Assembly: GCA_028532985.1 (NCBI GenBank) | Contig: JANCIK010000004.1 | Coordinates: 3,596,001 to 3,660,000 of the forward strand | DNA: 64,000 bases | Origin: Stropharia rugosoannulata | Taxonomy: Eukaryota > Basidiomycota > Agaricomycetes > Agaricales > Strophariaceae | Direction: 5' to 3' | Part shown: piece after piece, positions 26,239-38,408 of the stretch | How the letters are laid out: each line of letters opens with the position of its first letter | How positions within the stretch are numbered: position 1 is the first letter of the stretch | Notes under the pieces: model-generated | Told to the model about the DNA's origin: nothing | The model's input: only the letters and a program-made list of their open reading frames with translations | Databases searched by the model: none | Program-made: the position numbers and the translations under genes

Positions 26239-29200
26239 ATGCCCCCCCGAGCAGCACCAGGCCGTGGCGACCATCGGGGAGCAAGAGGAGGGCGACCTCC
26301 TCTTGCCCCCGGTGGTCGACACGGTGGTGCCGGTCGAGGGTGCAGGCCTAGTAGACCTGCCCAAGCGACGCCTACACATGCGTCCCCGAATGAAATCTCT
26401 TCAGGAGATGGTGCCCCTATTAGTAGTCCAGCTGGCCAAGACCATGGCGCTGGTCGAGGGGGAACATCTGATACTCCATCTTCTCAGGGGATCCCTAGTC
26501 CAGCAACTCCCAGTCTTCCTCGTAGTGCTTGGGGCCCTGGTTCCGGTCGCGGCCAAACTTCCGCTGACAGTTCCAGCCAAGCAACACCGACTCAACCAGG
26601 TAATAAATCATATACTCGGTCGAGAATATATCGGGATCTTGAAATTACTCATTAGGTCAACCTTCAACTCCTCGCCTTGGACAAAGAAAGAAAGGTGGCC
26701 GAGGAAACAAACGCGGTGAAGTGATTCGTGAGTTTATTGTAGCATAAGTTTACGTTGATGTTCATGAGCATACATATTGCGGACGGTTAAGCTCTCCCAG
26801 ATTCCGCTCGCGTCGTAGACGACCTTCATACAATCTGTGTCAGGCGACCTAACTATGGAACTTCTGGTCGCCAGCTCCAACTTCAAGTGAACTCGTTCGA
26901 GCTAACTGCCTCAGACAATGATATATACCACTATGATGGTTTGTACTTCGATTGTTTAGCCTAACAGGAAACGCGCTAAATTCTATGGCCTCCTCTCGCT
27001 TTGATCAGTCAGTAAGTACTTGCAACTTCATATAATAGTACACAGAAACTGGTGATAATCCAAACCACCCAGCCGTGTCACCCGATAAGTTGTCCCATAA
27101 GAGGAAATTTGTCTTGTTTCAACACCTGCAAGATGAGTACCCTACTATATTCACGCCCAAAATGGTGTACGACGGGCAGAAGATGGCGTACCGAACCCAA
27201 CCGCTTGACCTTGGACCAGAAAATGCTGGACAAGTAAATATATCCCCCTCTGCAGCTAATTATTTCCCAGCGTGATGCTAAAATGTGTGTATAGTTTGAT
27301 ATATCGTTTCCGAGAACTGCAGGATCCAACTTATCTCGCCCACCGCAAGTGTTCAACATAAAGCTGACAAAGGTTGCCACAATAAGGACTGAGTTCGTAA
27401 CGTTCCTGTCCAATTTTTATGTGTTATGGCCTGAGAAACATTCGAAATAGAATACTACGCCGTTACGTTGCCGGACAGCAGTCATGGGACGAAGACGTGC
27501 AGACAGCTCTTATGGCAAGTGTTTTCTGGGATATATTAGCACCTATACATCCATGCTAACGCCGAATGAATGCCCGTACTAGGCTTTGAACATTGCCATC
27601 CGCACCGAGCCCAACTTGAACAATCCATACAGAGGGCGGTCCTTCTACAATGCGAATGATCGTCAGATCATTGGAGGCGGATTAGAAGTCTGGCGAGGAG
27701 TCTTCCAGTCGGTCCGCCCAGTTATCAACAGGCTTGTCGTGAACATCGACTTGAGTGCAACGGTTATGTACCAGGAAGGACCGCTTCTCAGAGTGGTCAA
27801 CGAGTTCTTCCAGAAGTCCTCAGACATGCCGCCTACCTACCTAACTCCTGGGCGCAATGATTTCCTATCTTCGTTTGATTTGGTGCGCCTCAAACGGTTT
27901 CTGAATGACTTGAGAATTAGAGTTGAGACCACTGGAGCGAGGCCTCGTACGATCACAGGACTCACGAGCAACGGCGCAAACTCGGAGTTCTTCGAGAATC
28001 GCGAAGGACAACGTATCTCAGTGGCCAGTTATTTTGAACAGCTTGGTTACCCACTGCAGCACGCTGGAGCCATCTGTGTCAAGGTAAGCAATTTTCCGCA
28101 TCACGCATATCCAAGCATAATCTTCAATAATGCACAAAGATTCGGTCTCACGCAATAGTTCCCCTTGAGATGTGTCATGCTCTCCGGGGCCAATTCGCCA
28201 GCAAGGTCGACATGGGACCGCAACAGATTGCACAGGTCCTACAGTTCGCTACGAAGAAACCTGCAGAGCGTATGAAAGCGATCAAGGCGGGGATAGAGGT
28301 ATGTCGTTCTGAGAATACTGTGATAAATAATAGCATAATTACGAATCTTGCTCGGGCAGCAATTGCAATTCACCCAATCAGACTATATTTCTCAGTTTGG
28401 ATTGACGCTCAAGAAGGAACCTCTGAAAGTCGATGCTCGCACCATCAATCCACCAAGGATGAAGTATAGCGGGAAGGGCGCACAGGCCGTTTTGGTAAGT
28501 GAACATTTCCGAGTACTATATGCGTATTTATCCTAAGTACTTCGGAACAAGGAACCTAAGTTAGGGTCAGGATCATGGAATATGTCGGTATCCCTGCTTG
28601 AATCTGAACCATAGAATTTCCTACTCAAGTATCGTTTCAATACTTTTACAGGCTCGATAAGAAATTTATTGTGCCTGGGAAAATACGTACATGGGCTGTT
28701 GCATCGTATGATTACAGGGCGAAGAGCAAACTGAAGGAGATTGTCAAGAGCTTCCAAGAAGCGTGTGGGCGTGTGGGTAAGCGCTTATATTATGATAAAA
28801 CGACATGAACATTTTTGACCTGGCACATATACAGGCATTGAATTTGACCATAAGGACCCTATTGAGAAACAATTAAATCCCCAAGGCAATGTTGCCTCCG
28901 TCAGTCACCCATTTACCTTGCTAGATGAACGAGACTCATTAGAAATATGTCTACTACAGCAACTGCACAGCCTCGGGCAGGAGTGTGCCAAAGCATATAA
29001 GAACGTTCTAAGCTTGATTGTTGTAATCCTCCCGGAAGGCGCTGGTGATCTGTATGTTTCAGTGAAAAAGTACGCTGTTTTCACTTTTCAATAAGATGCT
29101 TGAAAGTGGGATTGACCCATGTTTATTCTAGATTTGGGAATGTCACTGTACGTACCGTGTTATGGTGTTTTATGATTAGCGCGGAGCTGACAATTATTCC

Positions 29201-30814
29201 GCAGCATGGGGTCGCCACACAATGTTTGAGGTTGAGACAGTGTTACCCTGCAAAACCTTCGTACTGGTCCAATGTGATGCTTAAGTACATGCGCTCAATC
29301 AAACACCTACTTAAACATTACTGAAGTCATTTTGAACCGCAACAGGGTCAATGTCAAGCTTGGAGGTATTAACGCCATACCAGAATCAGACGTAATGGAC
29401 TTGATGAGCGATCTCGCTAATCCGACCATAGTTTTTGGTAAACTTAAAATGTCAACAAAACAGTACCGTTCAATATCTGACCATTTTGCTGCAGGTGCTG
29501 ATGTTATGCATCCGGCTCCGCATACCCAGGGACGCCCTTCAATCGCGGCTGTTGTGGGAAGCGTGGACGCTAATCTGGCTAAATATACCGCAACGACAAG
29601 TGTTCAGCAAGGTGGTACGGAAATGATCGCCGATTTGAAGGACATGTGCAAGGTATGCAAAGCCAACTGTGCTAGCTCTTCTATCATTGTCTGATGCTAT
29701 TCCTACATAAAGTGCGTCCTCGAGAACTACAAGAGTTACCGTAAACATGTCGAGAAGAAAATTGACGAGGCTCTGAATCCACGAAGGTTAATTTTCTATC
29801 GAGGTTTGTTTGTTTACTTGCTCCACTGTATTTGATGCCAAAAGGCTGCTGCTAGACGGCGTTTCTGAGGGCCAGTTCCAGATTGTCAAAGAACAAGGTT
29901 GGTTGACCCGTTTTTGAAATTAGTTTGCAGTCTAAAACTATGTTTCTTAGAGCTCCCATTGATCCGCGGTACGCTGTATGTAACGTCATATGTTCGTATT
30001 TGCTGATAATATTTTTGCAATTAGAGGCCTGCCAGGAACTTGGCATGAATCCCAAGATCACACTTATAGTTGTTCGAAAGCGACACCATAATCAGTCGGT
30101 TTTTCGCATATAACGCTTTGAAGTAGCGCTTACAAAATTTCATTTAGGATGTTCCCTCTGAATTCAAAGGATTCCGACAAAAGTGGGAATGCTCCTGCGG
30201 GAACAGTTATCGACAAAGGCATCGCACACCCAACTGAACACGATTTCTTCCTACAAAGTCATGCTGGGATCCTGGGGACTAGCCGACCAGGTTTCTATTC
30301 CGTGCGTAACCGAATTGCTGTGATGGTCTTATCCGCGTTTCTGACATGCATATGTTTCTCAGGTGCTGCACGATGTATGTCCTTAATCTTATGATAATTT
30401 TCGGTCGCATCTTACGCTACTATGCCGTTGCAGGAACTTGGGTTCAAGTAGGGATATACTGTTATACGGCGTGCACATAGCTCATTGGAATTTTCTATCA
30501 TAGTGCCGACTCTATCCAGTCTCTCTCGTTCGCACTCTGCCATGTATACGCCCCCGCTACCCGCTCTGTCTCAATCCCCGTGCCGGTCTATTGTACGTAT
30601 GTAGGAACACAATCAAATACAACCTCATGATGTTACTACAGACGCTGATAAAATGTGCACCAACTCCAAGATCAATTTCGACGACACCGTGAAATTATCG
30701 GACACTGGAAGCGTATCGTCTGGCGGAGTTGTCACCACTTTGGAGGCGTACAAGAAATCATTCCGCCTTGCTCACCAGAACCAGCGGACCAGGATGTATT
30801 TTGTCGTGAGTTGA
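26239..30814 (+). CDS. Argonaute (RNA-silencing effector), PAZ-PIWI protein
   Basis: I could join 25 exons without a phase error, giving about 1034 residues. Exon 1 (26239-26599) encodes an RGG/Ser/Pro-rich N-terminus. The N domain starts with [21 protein letters not shown]. The linker-1 element GRSFYN...[16 protein letters not shown] lies near residues 315-345, the PAZ domain at about 350-510 (ending [11 protein letters not shown]), and the PIWI domain in the last 400 residues. In PIWI I see GADVMHPAP (first Asp, about residue 763), TEMIADL (glutamate finger), DGVSEGQF (second Asp) and [15 protein letters not shown]. Where slicers usually carry His (about residue 989) this protein has Asn. 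Micro-exons are 29132-29147 (16 nt), 29951-29968 (18), 30363-30374 (12) and 30434-30447 (14). Intron 27515-27582 has a GC donor. Intron 26939-27045 is twice the usual length, so a few residues after YHYD may be missing. Family knowledge: it binds small RNAs in quelling-type silencing. Stop codon: read-through TGA at 30812, or a TAA after one more intron. Confidence 0.93.
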
Positions 30815-32331
30815 GTTCGCTTTGTAAAGTGTAATTACGTCTAAAGAATCTTTACTGTCAGTAAATAAATTCGCAAAATACTACATAGCCGCCATCGAAG
30901 GATCAAAATTTGAACGATTATGTTTTGATTTCATTGTGTCCAATTTAATTGTACTTGTATCTTCCTGGATCCCCACCTCTTATGTCCTTTTGAACTTACT
31001 ACTCTTGAGCTTGCTTGTGGAGCCCTCGGTTATATGACTTTAGGTTTCGGACAGCCCCTTTTGAACCTGTCTTGTTCAAGTCTCGTTGGTAACCTTCTTT
31101 TGTCACTGCCCACAGCTTTTTTGGGGGCAATTATGATCTACATATGCAAACCGCTACCTTTGTATATTTACTACGTTCTTTACCAATCCCCACTGTGAAT
31201 GTTGAATGTTTAGTGTCGTGCCATCTGTTTAAGGACATCAGATTTTGAGTGAGAACGCCGGATATCCCACTATATATGGCATGTCGTTTTACTAATGGAG
31301 AAGCAGTGACTTCGCGATCACCATTACGAACACGTGATCGACGCGCGTCCAATTTCTCCTACAAGTAACTTCCTTCCGACCCAATTCCGACCCATGACCC
31401 ACCCGACCCTGCCTGCGACCCTCTTCCCCGTCGATCTTCTCCAGTCGTTTCCCTACCTGTCAATTGTCAATTGTTGCCTTATAATTTTCCAGTCCGTGAC
31501 ATACACGGATTCGGACTGACTATATTTGCTCCACGAGCCAGAGGTCCATCATGCCATATCATACCTAAGAATTTTTGGAGGAGCTACGGAGTCCAGACAT
31601 GCGCTTTCATCAAACCATCATCAAACCCAAAGGAAACGCTTGAGAACGCTCCTTATGGCTCGTTTGCCCAAGCACTTGGCACTTGGCAGTCAGTACGTGT
31701 TATCAGCTGTTATCGGCTTGCTAAAGGCTTGCTTATACCAAACTTTATTGAAGTTGATGTCAATTTCCATGTTCTGAAGTGTTCTGCTTAGTATTCTCCT
31801 ATATTCTCCGATCTCAACTGTGATGCCAACCGAAAGCCTACTGAAGCATACTGATCATGGCCAGACTCAAGCTTATTCGCCTTGGCCAACTTTACAACAT
31901 AAGGAGACAGATGAGTCTATTGATGATCCGCTCTCTGCTATAAACCTTTCTAGAGAGGTTAAAAACCTCTTTCATCGCGACGTCTTTCACCGGGTGTACA
32001 TAGTGCATGCGAAGTACGACCTAGTACGACCTTGCCAGAGTTATCACAGAGAGTGCGAGTCGTAATTTATATTGGCTCGAGATCGGTCGGTCCATGCTCA
32101 CTCATATGCTTTTCAAATCATTAATTTCCAAATTACAAAGCGGCGACGACGGGACCATCAGGCGCGCTGATCTGGCAGCTCAAAAAGACGTGACCTAGGG
32201 CGCAGTCTTTCTTTCGTCCCGTCCCGTACTCTGCCTATTCGCGGTGCTCATAGATTCTTTCTTCCCTTCTTTTCCTTCGTACACCGTGCTCTCACTTTTG
32301 GCTCCATTCCTAATTTCGTGGTGTTTTACTC
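30815..32331. other. Intergenic region, no supported gene
   Basis: About 1.5 kb with only short frames (e.g. plus 31471-31791, minus 31131-31352) lacking motifs or splice support. The last 120 bp before 32332 are pyrimidine-rich, as expected for a fungal promoter or 5' leader. Confidence 0.5.
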
Positions 32332-34167
32332 ATGAAGGTTCTCCCTTGCGCACTCGTTTTTGGCACCTCTGCCTTGCTCGCAGGCGTAACCGCCGATCCC
32401 ATCGTCGTTGACCGCTTAGAGTCGAAACGTCATCTATCCAAGCACGACGCTGGGTATGCAAACGGCGGCAAACCTAGCTGGCTAAATTTCAACTATCCAC
32501 TCTCTTTTTACCACGTCAACGACGTCCATTCGTCAGTGCTGCTTTAAGATGCAGAGTTTTCGTTTCTCATTCTGATACAGGCATCTGGACGAGTTCCGTT
32601 CGAGCGGAGCGTCGTGTACCAATCCCTCCGCCGGTATGTTTACTTTCTGATTCGTAGCTTGCGAGCATACTCACATAATGATAAGGGTGCGTCGGTGGCT
32701 ATTCGCGAATCAAGACAGTTATCGACGCCGCCCGCCCCAAGAAGCGTAACTCACTGTTCTTGAATGCTGGAGATGAGTTTCAGGTAATTTCTTTCAGCGT
32801 ATTTTATGAATTACTATTAAGCTTATTTCTTACGATAGGGAACCCTCTTCTATTCGTTGTTCAAAGGCGATAAGATTGCGGACACTCTTAACCAACTGGG
32901 GTTTGACGCCATGACTCTCGGAAATCATGAGTTCGACGACGGCGATGATCTGCTCGCAAGTTTTCTCCGTAAACTTAATTTCCCTATTATTTCGAGTAAC
33001 ATACATTCCACGAACCCCAAGCTTGCTTCGACGCTCGTCCCCTACAAGATTTTTTCTAGGCACAATCTTGCTGTTATTGCTGTCACCACCGAGACCACCG
33101 CATATATCTCCAGCCCCAGCAACCTGACAACCTTCGAGGACCCCGTTTCGGCTGCCGTCCGCACGGTGAACCATATCAAGAAGTACCATTTTGGTATCAA
33201 TCGCATTGTTGCGCTCACGCACATAGGCTATGACAAGGACATTGAGCTCGCGAAGGCAACCCGTGATATTTCTCTCATCATCGGTGGCCACTCGCACACT
33301 CCCCTCGGTAATATCACGAAGGCTCAGGGAAAATATCCGACCATCGTCAAAAACAAGGCTGGTGATGAAGTCTTTGTAGTCACAGCCTACCGTTGGGGCG
33401 AGTATCTGGGCTATATCGATGTCGAGTTCGATTGGCGGGGGAAGATTGTCAAGTATGAGGGAGCTCCTATTCATCTTACGAACACCACGCACCAGTCCCC
33501 CAAGCTGCAGGCCCAGGTCGACAAGTGGTCAGAGGCCTTCGTCGCTTATTCCGCCACCATCCTGGGAGAGACCGAGCTCCCGCTTGTACAGACTACGTGC
33601 CAGCAAGAGGAGTGCACCTTGGGAGACTTCACCGCTGATGCCATGGAGGACTATGAGTCCGCAGGCGCTGTCGCCGCAATCATCAATGCCGGCGGCATCC
33701 GCGCTGAGATCGACAAAGGCAACATCACCCTGCAGCAATCGCTCGAGTGCTTCCCTTTCGGAAACAGCGTCACCGCTCTTGACTTCACCGGTGCAGAGCT
33801 CTGGGAGATCTTCGAAAGCATTTTCTCCGGCGTCAGCACCACCAACGGTCTGCGCGTCACTAGCTTCGTACAAGTATCGAAGAGCTTCCGCGTCACTTAC
33901 AACCCCGCGAACCCAATTGGCAGCCGCTTAATTACGCTCGCTATCAAGGGCCAGCCCATCAACCTCACTGCAACATACCGCATCAGCACGCTTGACTACG
34001 TTGCGGGTGGCGGCGACAATTTCTTCGCCGCGCGCTCAGGCTGGGCCACCCTAGGCACGATGGACGAAGTGTGGGCTACGTATGTGAAGGCGAAGACGCC
34101 CATTAGCTATGTCGTCGATGGCCGCATCTCGACAACCGCCGAGACCGTCCCTCAGAAGGGAGTTTAA
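32332..34167 (+). CDS. Secreted 5'-nucleotidase / metallophosphoesterase
   Basis: Four exons (32332-32531, 32581-32633, 32686-32783, 32839-34167) encode about 559 residues, the usual size of the family. A signal peptide is clear (MKVLPCALVFGTSALLAGVTA). The N-terminal metallophosphoesterase domain shows the dimetal motifs in order: HVNDVHSHLDEF (D-x-H), NAGDEFQG, GNHEFDDGDD, then THIGYDKD and GGHSHTPLGN. The C-terminal substrate-binding domain (5_nucleotid_C) follows with LGDFTADAM, NAGGIRAEI, FPFGNSV and a YVAGGGDNF segment. Family knowledge: such enzymes dephosphorylate extracellular nucleotides or related phosphate esters. No obvious GPI-attachment hydrophobic tail is present at the end (it stops TVPQKGV), so a secreted or cell-wall form is more likely. 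The 1.3-kb last exon is GC-richer and carries strong antisense frames, which I regard as shadows. Confidence 0.93.
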
Positions 34168-34617
34168 CTGCTCCGTCCGCTCGTTATTGGATTTAAGCAC
34201 TATTTATATATAATTATATGTTTTGATACTTGATAGGATATGTGTCGTCGTATTAAGCTCAAATTATGCTTTATGCCTCTAACCGTCCCCACGCAATCCG
34301 CATGCGCTTCACATCTTCATCTCTTTCTATTTCGGATCTCTACGATAAAATATTCAATTATAATGTATATACTAATAATTTATACGTGTCAGGTAAGGGT
34401 TTTTAATACTAGCGAGCTACCAAGCTTGTATACGGTTGTCCGAAAAATAGGAGTCTCGACAAAACTGTCGAATGATTAATGTTCAACGTTCAATCGCGAC
34501 TCAAGTGAAAAATGAATCAGTGACACACGGACACTGGACTGTCTGACACTAAGTTCAAACTTCAAAGTTGCGAGACGCTGGGATCTCGATTGTTTTGAAA
34601 AAGAAAGACAAAAATAT
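34168..34617. other. Intergenic, AT-rich
   Basis: About 450 bp between the nucleotidase stop and the first tRNA. It is AT-rich just downstream of the stop, as expected for a 3' UTR, and no other feature is seen. Confidence 0.5.
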
Positions 34618-34723
34618 TGCTCCCTGCAAGGCTCGAACTTGCGACCTCAGGATTGCGTAATCGAGGGATTACTCATATCTAGAAATATGAGACCTGCGCT
34701 CTAGCCAACTGAGCCAAGGAAGC
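34618..34723 (-). tRNA. trnM(CAU): tRNA-Met (CAU), elongator type, with intron
   Basis: Read on the minus strand, the 5' and 3' ends pair as a 7-bp acceptor stem (GCTTCCT with AGGGAGC, one G-T wobble) followed by discriminator A. The D stem (GCTC/GAGC) and T-arm (GCAAG TTCGAGC CTTGC) are intact. The anticodon loop is CTCATAA, so the anticodon is CAT, with an intron of about 32 nt directly after position 37. The T31/T39 mismatch is also seen in other eukaryotic elongator tRNA-Met. No encoded CCA. Confidence 0.9.
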
Positions 34724-34797
34724 TGTTATGAATGGGTGCAAGTGGGCTTTGTGGTATTTGTGTTAGATTTCATTACCAGAAAACACAAAAAACATGA

Positions 34798-34906
34798 TGC
34801 CTTCTGCAAGGCTCGAACTTGCGATCCCAGGCTTGCGTAATTAACTAATTACTCATATCATTGGAGGATATGAGACCTGTGCTCTGACCAACTGAGCCAA
34901 GAAGGC
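34798..34906 (-). tRNA. trnM(CAU): Second tRNA-Met (CAU), with intron
   Basis: This is the same architecture 75 bp downstream of the first copy on the forward map: acceptor GCCTTCT/AGAAGGC plus discriminator A, a D stem, the anticodon loop CTCATAA (CAT) and an identical T arm (GCAAG TTCGAGC CTTGC). The intron after position 37 is about 35 nt and ends like the first copy's (TTACGCA). The copies differ in the acceptor stem, D-loop and intron middle, so this is an old tandem duplication rather than an assembly repeat. Confidence 0.9.
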
Positions 34907-35099
34907 GACACCGGAGGCAATATAGTTCGTTCTCCGACTATAAGGTCCGATCATCCCATTGGTGTGGCTCATATACACGTGACATGGATAATCAACATAA
35001 CTGTTGGCCTGAAGTCTACTTGGTACTCTCCGACGTCGACGACAACGACGGACGTCCTTCACGGACGACGTCCATCACAGCACCGCACTGCACGGAAAC

Positions 35100-38000
35100 A
35101 TGGCGTCTGCTTTTGATTTGTCCAATGTCTCATCATCCCAACCGGAACTGTCGCTTGGCTCGCTGGCAAGCTTTTCCGCCACCCCCAGTCGCTCCACGTT
35201 CCGCGTGCCTTCGGCCTCGTCACGTACAACGGCCCAATCGTCAGCTCTAGTGTCGACACCACCATCTGCATCTGGATTTTCTCGACGCCAACACGATGTC
35301 GAGGATGGAGACGAATCCAAATGGGGCGACGTCCCCGAGACGCCTGCAGCAACCAGCTCGCGATCCGCAAAACGCGTAAAGGGCGCCTCTGGCGTTACTC
35401 TGACTCTACGAGATCAGGAAAAACATATAGACTCTTTGAAGAAGGAGAATTTTGACATCAAGCTGCGCGTGCATTTCCTCGAGGAGCGCCTGGCGCAACT
35501 CGCGCCGGATCAGATCGACGCTGCGCTGAAGCAGAATATCAACCTCAAAATTGAGGTTCAGCAACGGGGAATGGAGATCAAGAAGCTGAAGAAACTCGTG
35601 CTAAGTCTTGAACACGAGTTAGAGCGCCTGCAACGTGCCGGAGCGGGAGCGAGCACGGGTAGGGAGCGAGAAAGGGAGTTAGAAGACAAGTTGGAGGAAA
35701 GGGAACGGGAGATACAGGAGCTACGGAAACGTCGGTCTGGCTATGATGATGAAGTCGTACAGGATCTACAACGACAGAACGAACAACTCGAGTCGGAGCT
35801 AGAGACTGCCCGGGACTTGCTCGAAGAGAACGCAGATGAAATGGACAAGATGCGTGAGCTCCTTGAACGGCGCGGGGAGGATTCAGCAAACGAGAGCACG
35901 AGTAGTAGGAAAAGGAAACTCCAAGCTCTTGAAGCAGACAACGAGGGTCTACGATCCCAATTGGCCGAACAAGCTGAACTCCTTGCTCAACGGGACGAGG
36001 AGAAGGAGGATCTTGCTGACGAGGTTGATGCTTTACGTTTGGAGATCGAGGATATTCAACGTCGCCGGGAGGCAGAAAATATCGAACGAAGCGAGAGCCG
36101 CGCGCAAATCTTGGAAGAACGTGATCAACGTGAAGCCATTGAGGATGAGATGAACGCCATGAGAGATAAGATTGCCGGACTCCTCATAGAATTACAGCAA
36201 AGGGAGGACGAAATTGATCTCAAAAACCAAGAAATCGAGACTCTGGTGGCAGAACATCAAAGGATCGTGGTAGTAGTGGAGGATGAATGGCGCGGTGAGG
36301 TGGAAGAAGCAAGGACTCAGGTGGAAGAGTTAAAAGATGTGAGTGATATATGCATCGTCGGATTGAAAGGAGTCTGACACACATTACAGGTTCTAGCGGA
36401 GCGAGAAACAGAGTCAAAAGACTTGCGGGAGCACATCAATGACCTTGAAACTAATACCGAAGAAATACATTCGAAATTCGAGGCCGCTTTGGCTCACCTT
36501 GAACAGGAAGCAGATGGGAAAGAGGAGGAACTGGAAGCTTTGCAAGAGGCTAATGATAAGCTTGGGGAGCAGATATGTCAGCTGGAGGACGAGATGGATC
36601 GCATGAAGGAGGAATATCAACGCGCGAGGGAAGAAGAGGCAGCCGAGCGGGAGAAATTGGAAGCTGTTGCTGCAGCATTAAAGGAGGTATTTATTCCAGT
36701 TTATCTCTATCCCGATGTGTCCCTTTGACAGGACCGTGTGCAGAAAATCGCAGATTTGAAGAACGAGCTTGAGCAACGGACATCGCTCTACGAATCCGTC
36801 TCCCAAGACGTTCACGCCCATCGTGCACGACAAGAGGAACTCGCTGCGCATGTCGAGGACCTTGTAAACGAAGTTGAACGAGAACGTTCTGCCCGTGAGC
36901 GAGCTGAGACGGACCTTGACTCTGCTGAAAAGGAACACGATACCGCTCTCCGTCGCGAAAAGCGTGCACTCGAAGCGAAAGAGTCAGCTTTACAAAGCGC
37001 GCTGGCAGACCTGACTCGGACACAGAGCCTCCTTTCTCAGCGTGAAGCAGATCTTGAGGCAGTGCAAGGCGCGCTACAGTCGATCGAAACGGAGAGCAAG
37101 CGCCTTGGAGAAACGCATTCAACGGCGCGATTCTCGTTACAACTGGAAGCAGACCGACTGAAGCGCGATCTCGAGCGCCTCGAGGATGAGCTGGCGCGCG
37201 CGCGTCGGGAGCTTGACGACCGGGAGAACAAGAACAGGGAGCGCGACGCTGCCGTGGACAAACTACATGCGGAGAACCGTGACCTCACAACTCAGCTTGC
37301 AGCACAGACACAGGCTCGACTTAACCTTGCTGATAAGCTGGATTCCGTTATGGCCAACCTGAAGGCTGCCGAAAGCGACGTGACGGCCTACAAATCAAAG
37401 GTTATGGAGTTGGAGCAGAGACTAGGGAAAGACCAGCGGTCATTACTGAGCGTGGAGAGTCAATACCGTGATCAACTCACAGAACGGAACACATTGCTTT
37501 TGACCATATACCAGTACCTCGACAAAATTCTGGGTGTGGACAAGACGCCCGTGAGTATCTTTGATTCGTTGGATACGTCATTTTACTGAAGAATTTCCCT
37601 GTATTAGAAAAAAGGAGCACAAGGCGAAACTAAGCCTTTCACCAACTTCAGTGTCTTCCACGACAACCTCATCACTCGACTGAAGGCCCTGAGCCAGATT
37701 CAGATGGACTTCGAGAAACGCTGCAAGGACGTAGAGGCACGATTCACAGACAAGTTCATGGATCTGCGCAGGCAGCTGGATAACAGGTGGAAGCAGATCG
37801 ACAAGTTCGAGAACAGTCTACGTGGCGTTGCCGATGCTAAAGCCTCCTGGAAGCGTAAATTCAGCCAGAAGGAAGGCGAGCTTGAGGCAGTCAAGGTGCC
37901 CTTACACCTTATCTCCTTCGTATAGTGCTGACGCGCGTAAATGTAGGCCACTAATGCGGAAATGGCCAGTCAGCTTTCGGGTATGAAGAGACCAATTGGA

Positions 38001-38408
38001 AGCGATACGATGGAGCTGCGCTCTATGGCAGCGCGTGCGGCGAACGCTGAACGTCGTCTTAATAACGCCCAAAACCAGCTGCTTGCGAGCGAAGAGAAGA
38101 TCGCAGCAATAAATCAGAAGAATATTTCCGCGGATACTAAATGGGAAGCGCGCGTGAAGGAGTATGAGGCGCGATTGAAAGCTGCGGAAGAGCGAGTGAA
38201 GCGGGAGAGGCAGGGTAGCAAGGAGCGTATAGCGGATTTGGAGAACAACCTCAAGTGCGTTTCTAAAGTTTCGCGCTCTTTCAATTTTTGCTGAATGATC
38301 TTCAGGAGTCTTCAACGACAATTAGAACTTGCCCAGAAACGAAACAGCCAACTGAACGATGTCATTGACTATAACAAAGCCTCTGGCACCAACTCTCCCG
38401 CACGCTGA
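35100..38408 (+). CDS. Centrosomin/Mto1-like microtubule-organising coiled-coil protein
   Basis: Six exons (35100-36338, 36390-36686, 36732-37550, 37608-37895, 37947-38254, 38306-38408) give about 1017 residues. After a Ser/Thr-rich N-terminus of about 95 residues comes a clear centrosomin N-terminal motif 1 (LRDQEKHIDSLKKENFDIK, then LRVHFLEERLAQLAPDQID), the segment that in Mto1, Pcp1, ApsB and centrosomin recruits gamma-tubulin complexes. Nearly everything after it is long heptad-type coiled coil rich in E, K, R, L and Q, interrupted near residues 790-880 by a less repetitive conserved-looking block (FTNFSVFHDNLITRLKAL). The protein ends in a short disordered tail. It is expected at the spindle pole body or at cytoplasmic microtubule-organising sites. 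A C-terminal PACT-like domain was not recognised, so assignment to Mto1-type versus Pcp1-type is open. Confidence 0.88.

Noticed and set aside
27393..28139. Frameshifts in the Argonaute gene between exons 5/6 and 7/8
   Set aside because: Using the donor GTTCGT at 27393 and the acceptor CAAAG at 28138-28139 brings both junctions into phase and gives the expected residues ([25 protein letters not shown]).
32830..33931. Minus-strand 220-codon frame and plus-strand alternative frame (33419-33931) in the nucleotidase region
   Set aside because: Both are shadows of the long last exon of the 5'-nucleotidase, whose metal-binding motifs are all in the other frame.
35578..37288. Several minus-strand frames opposite the coiled-coil gene
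   Set aside because: Ser/Arg-rich antisense of E/K/R-rich coiled-coil codons; a compositional artefact.
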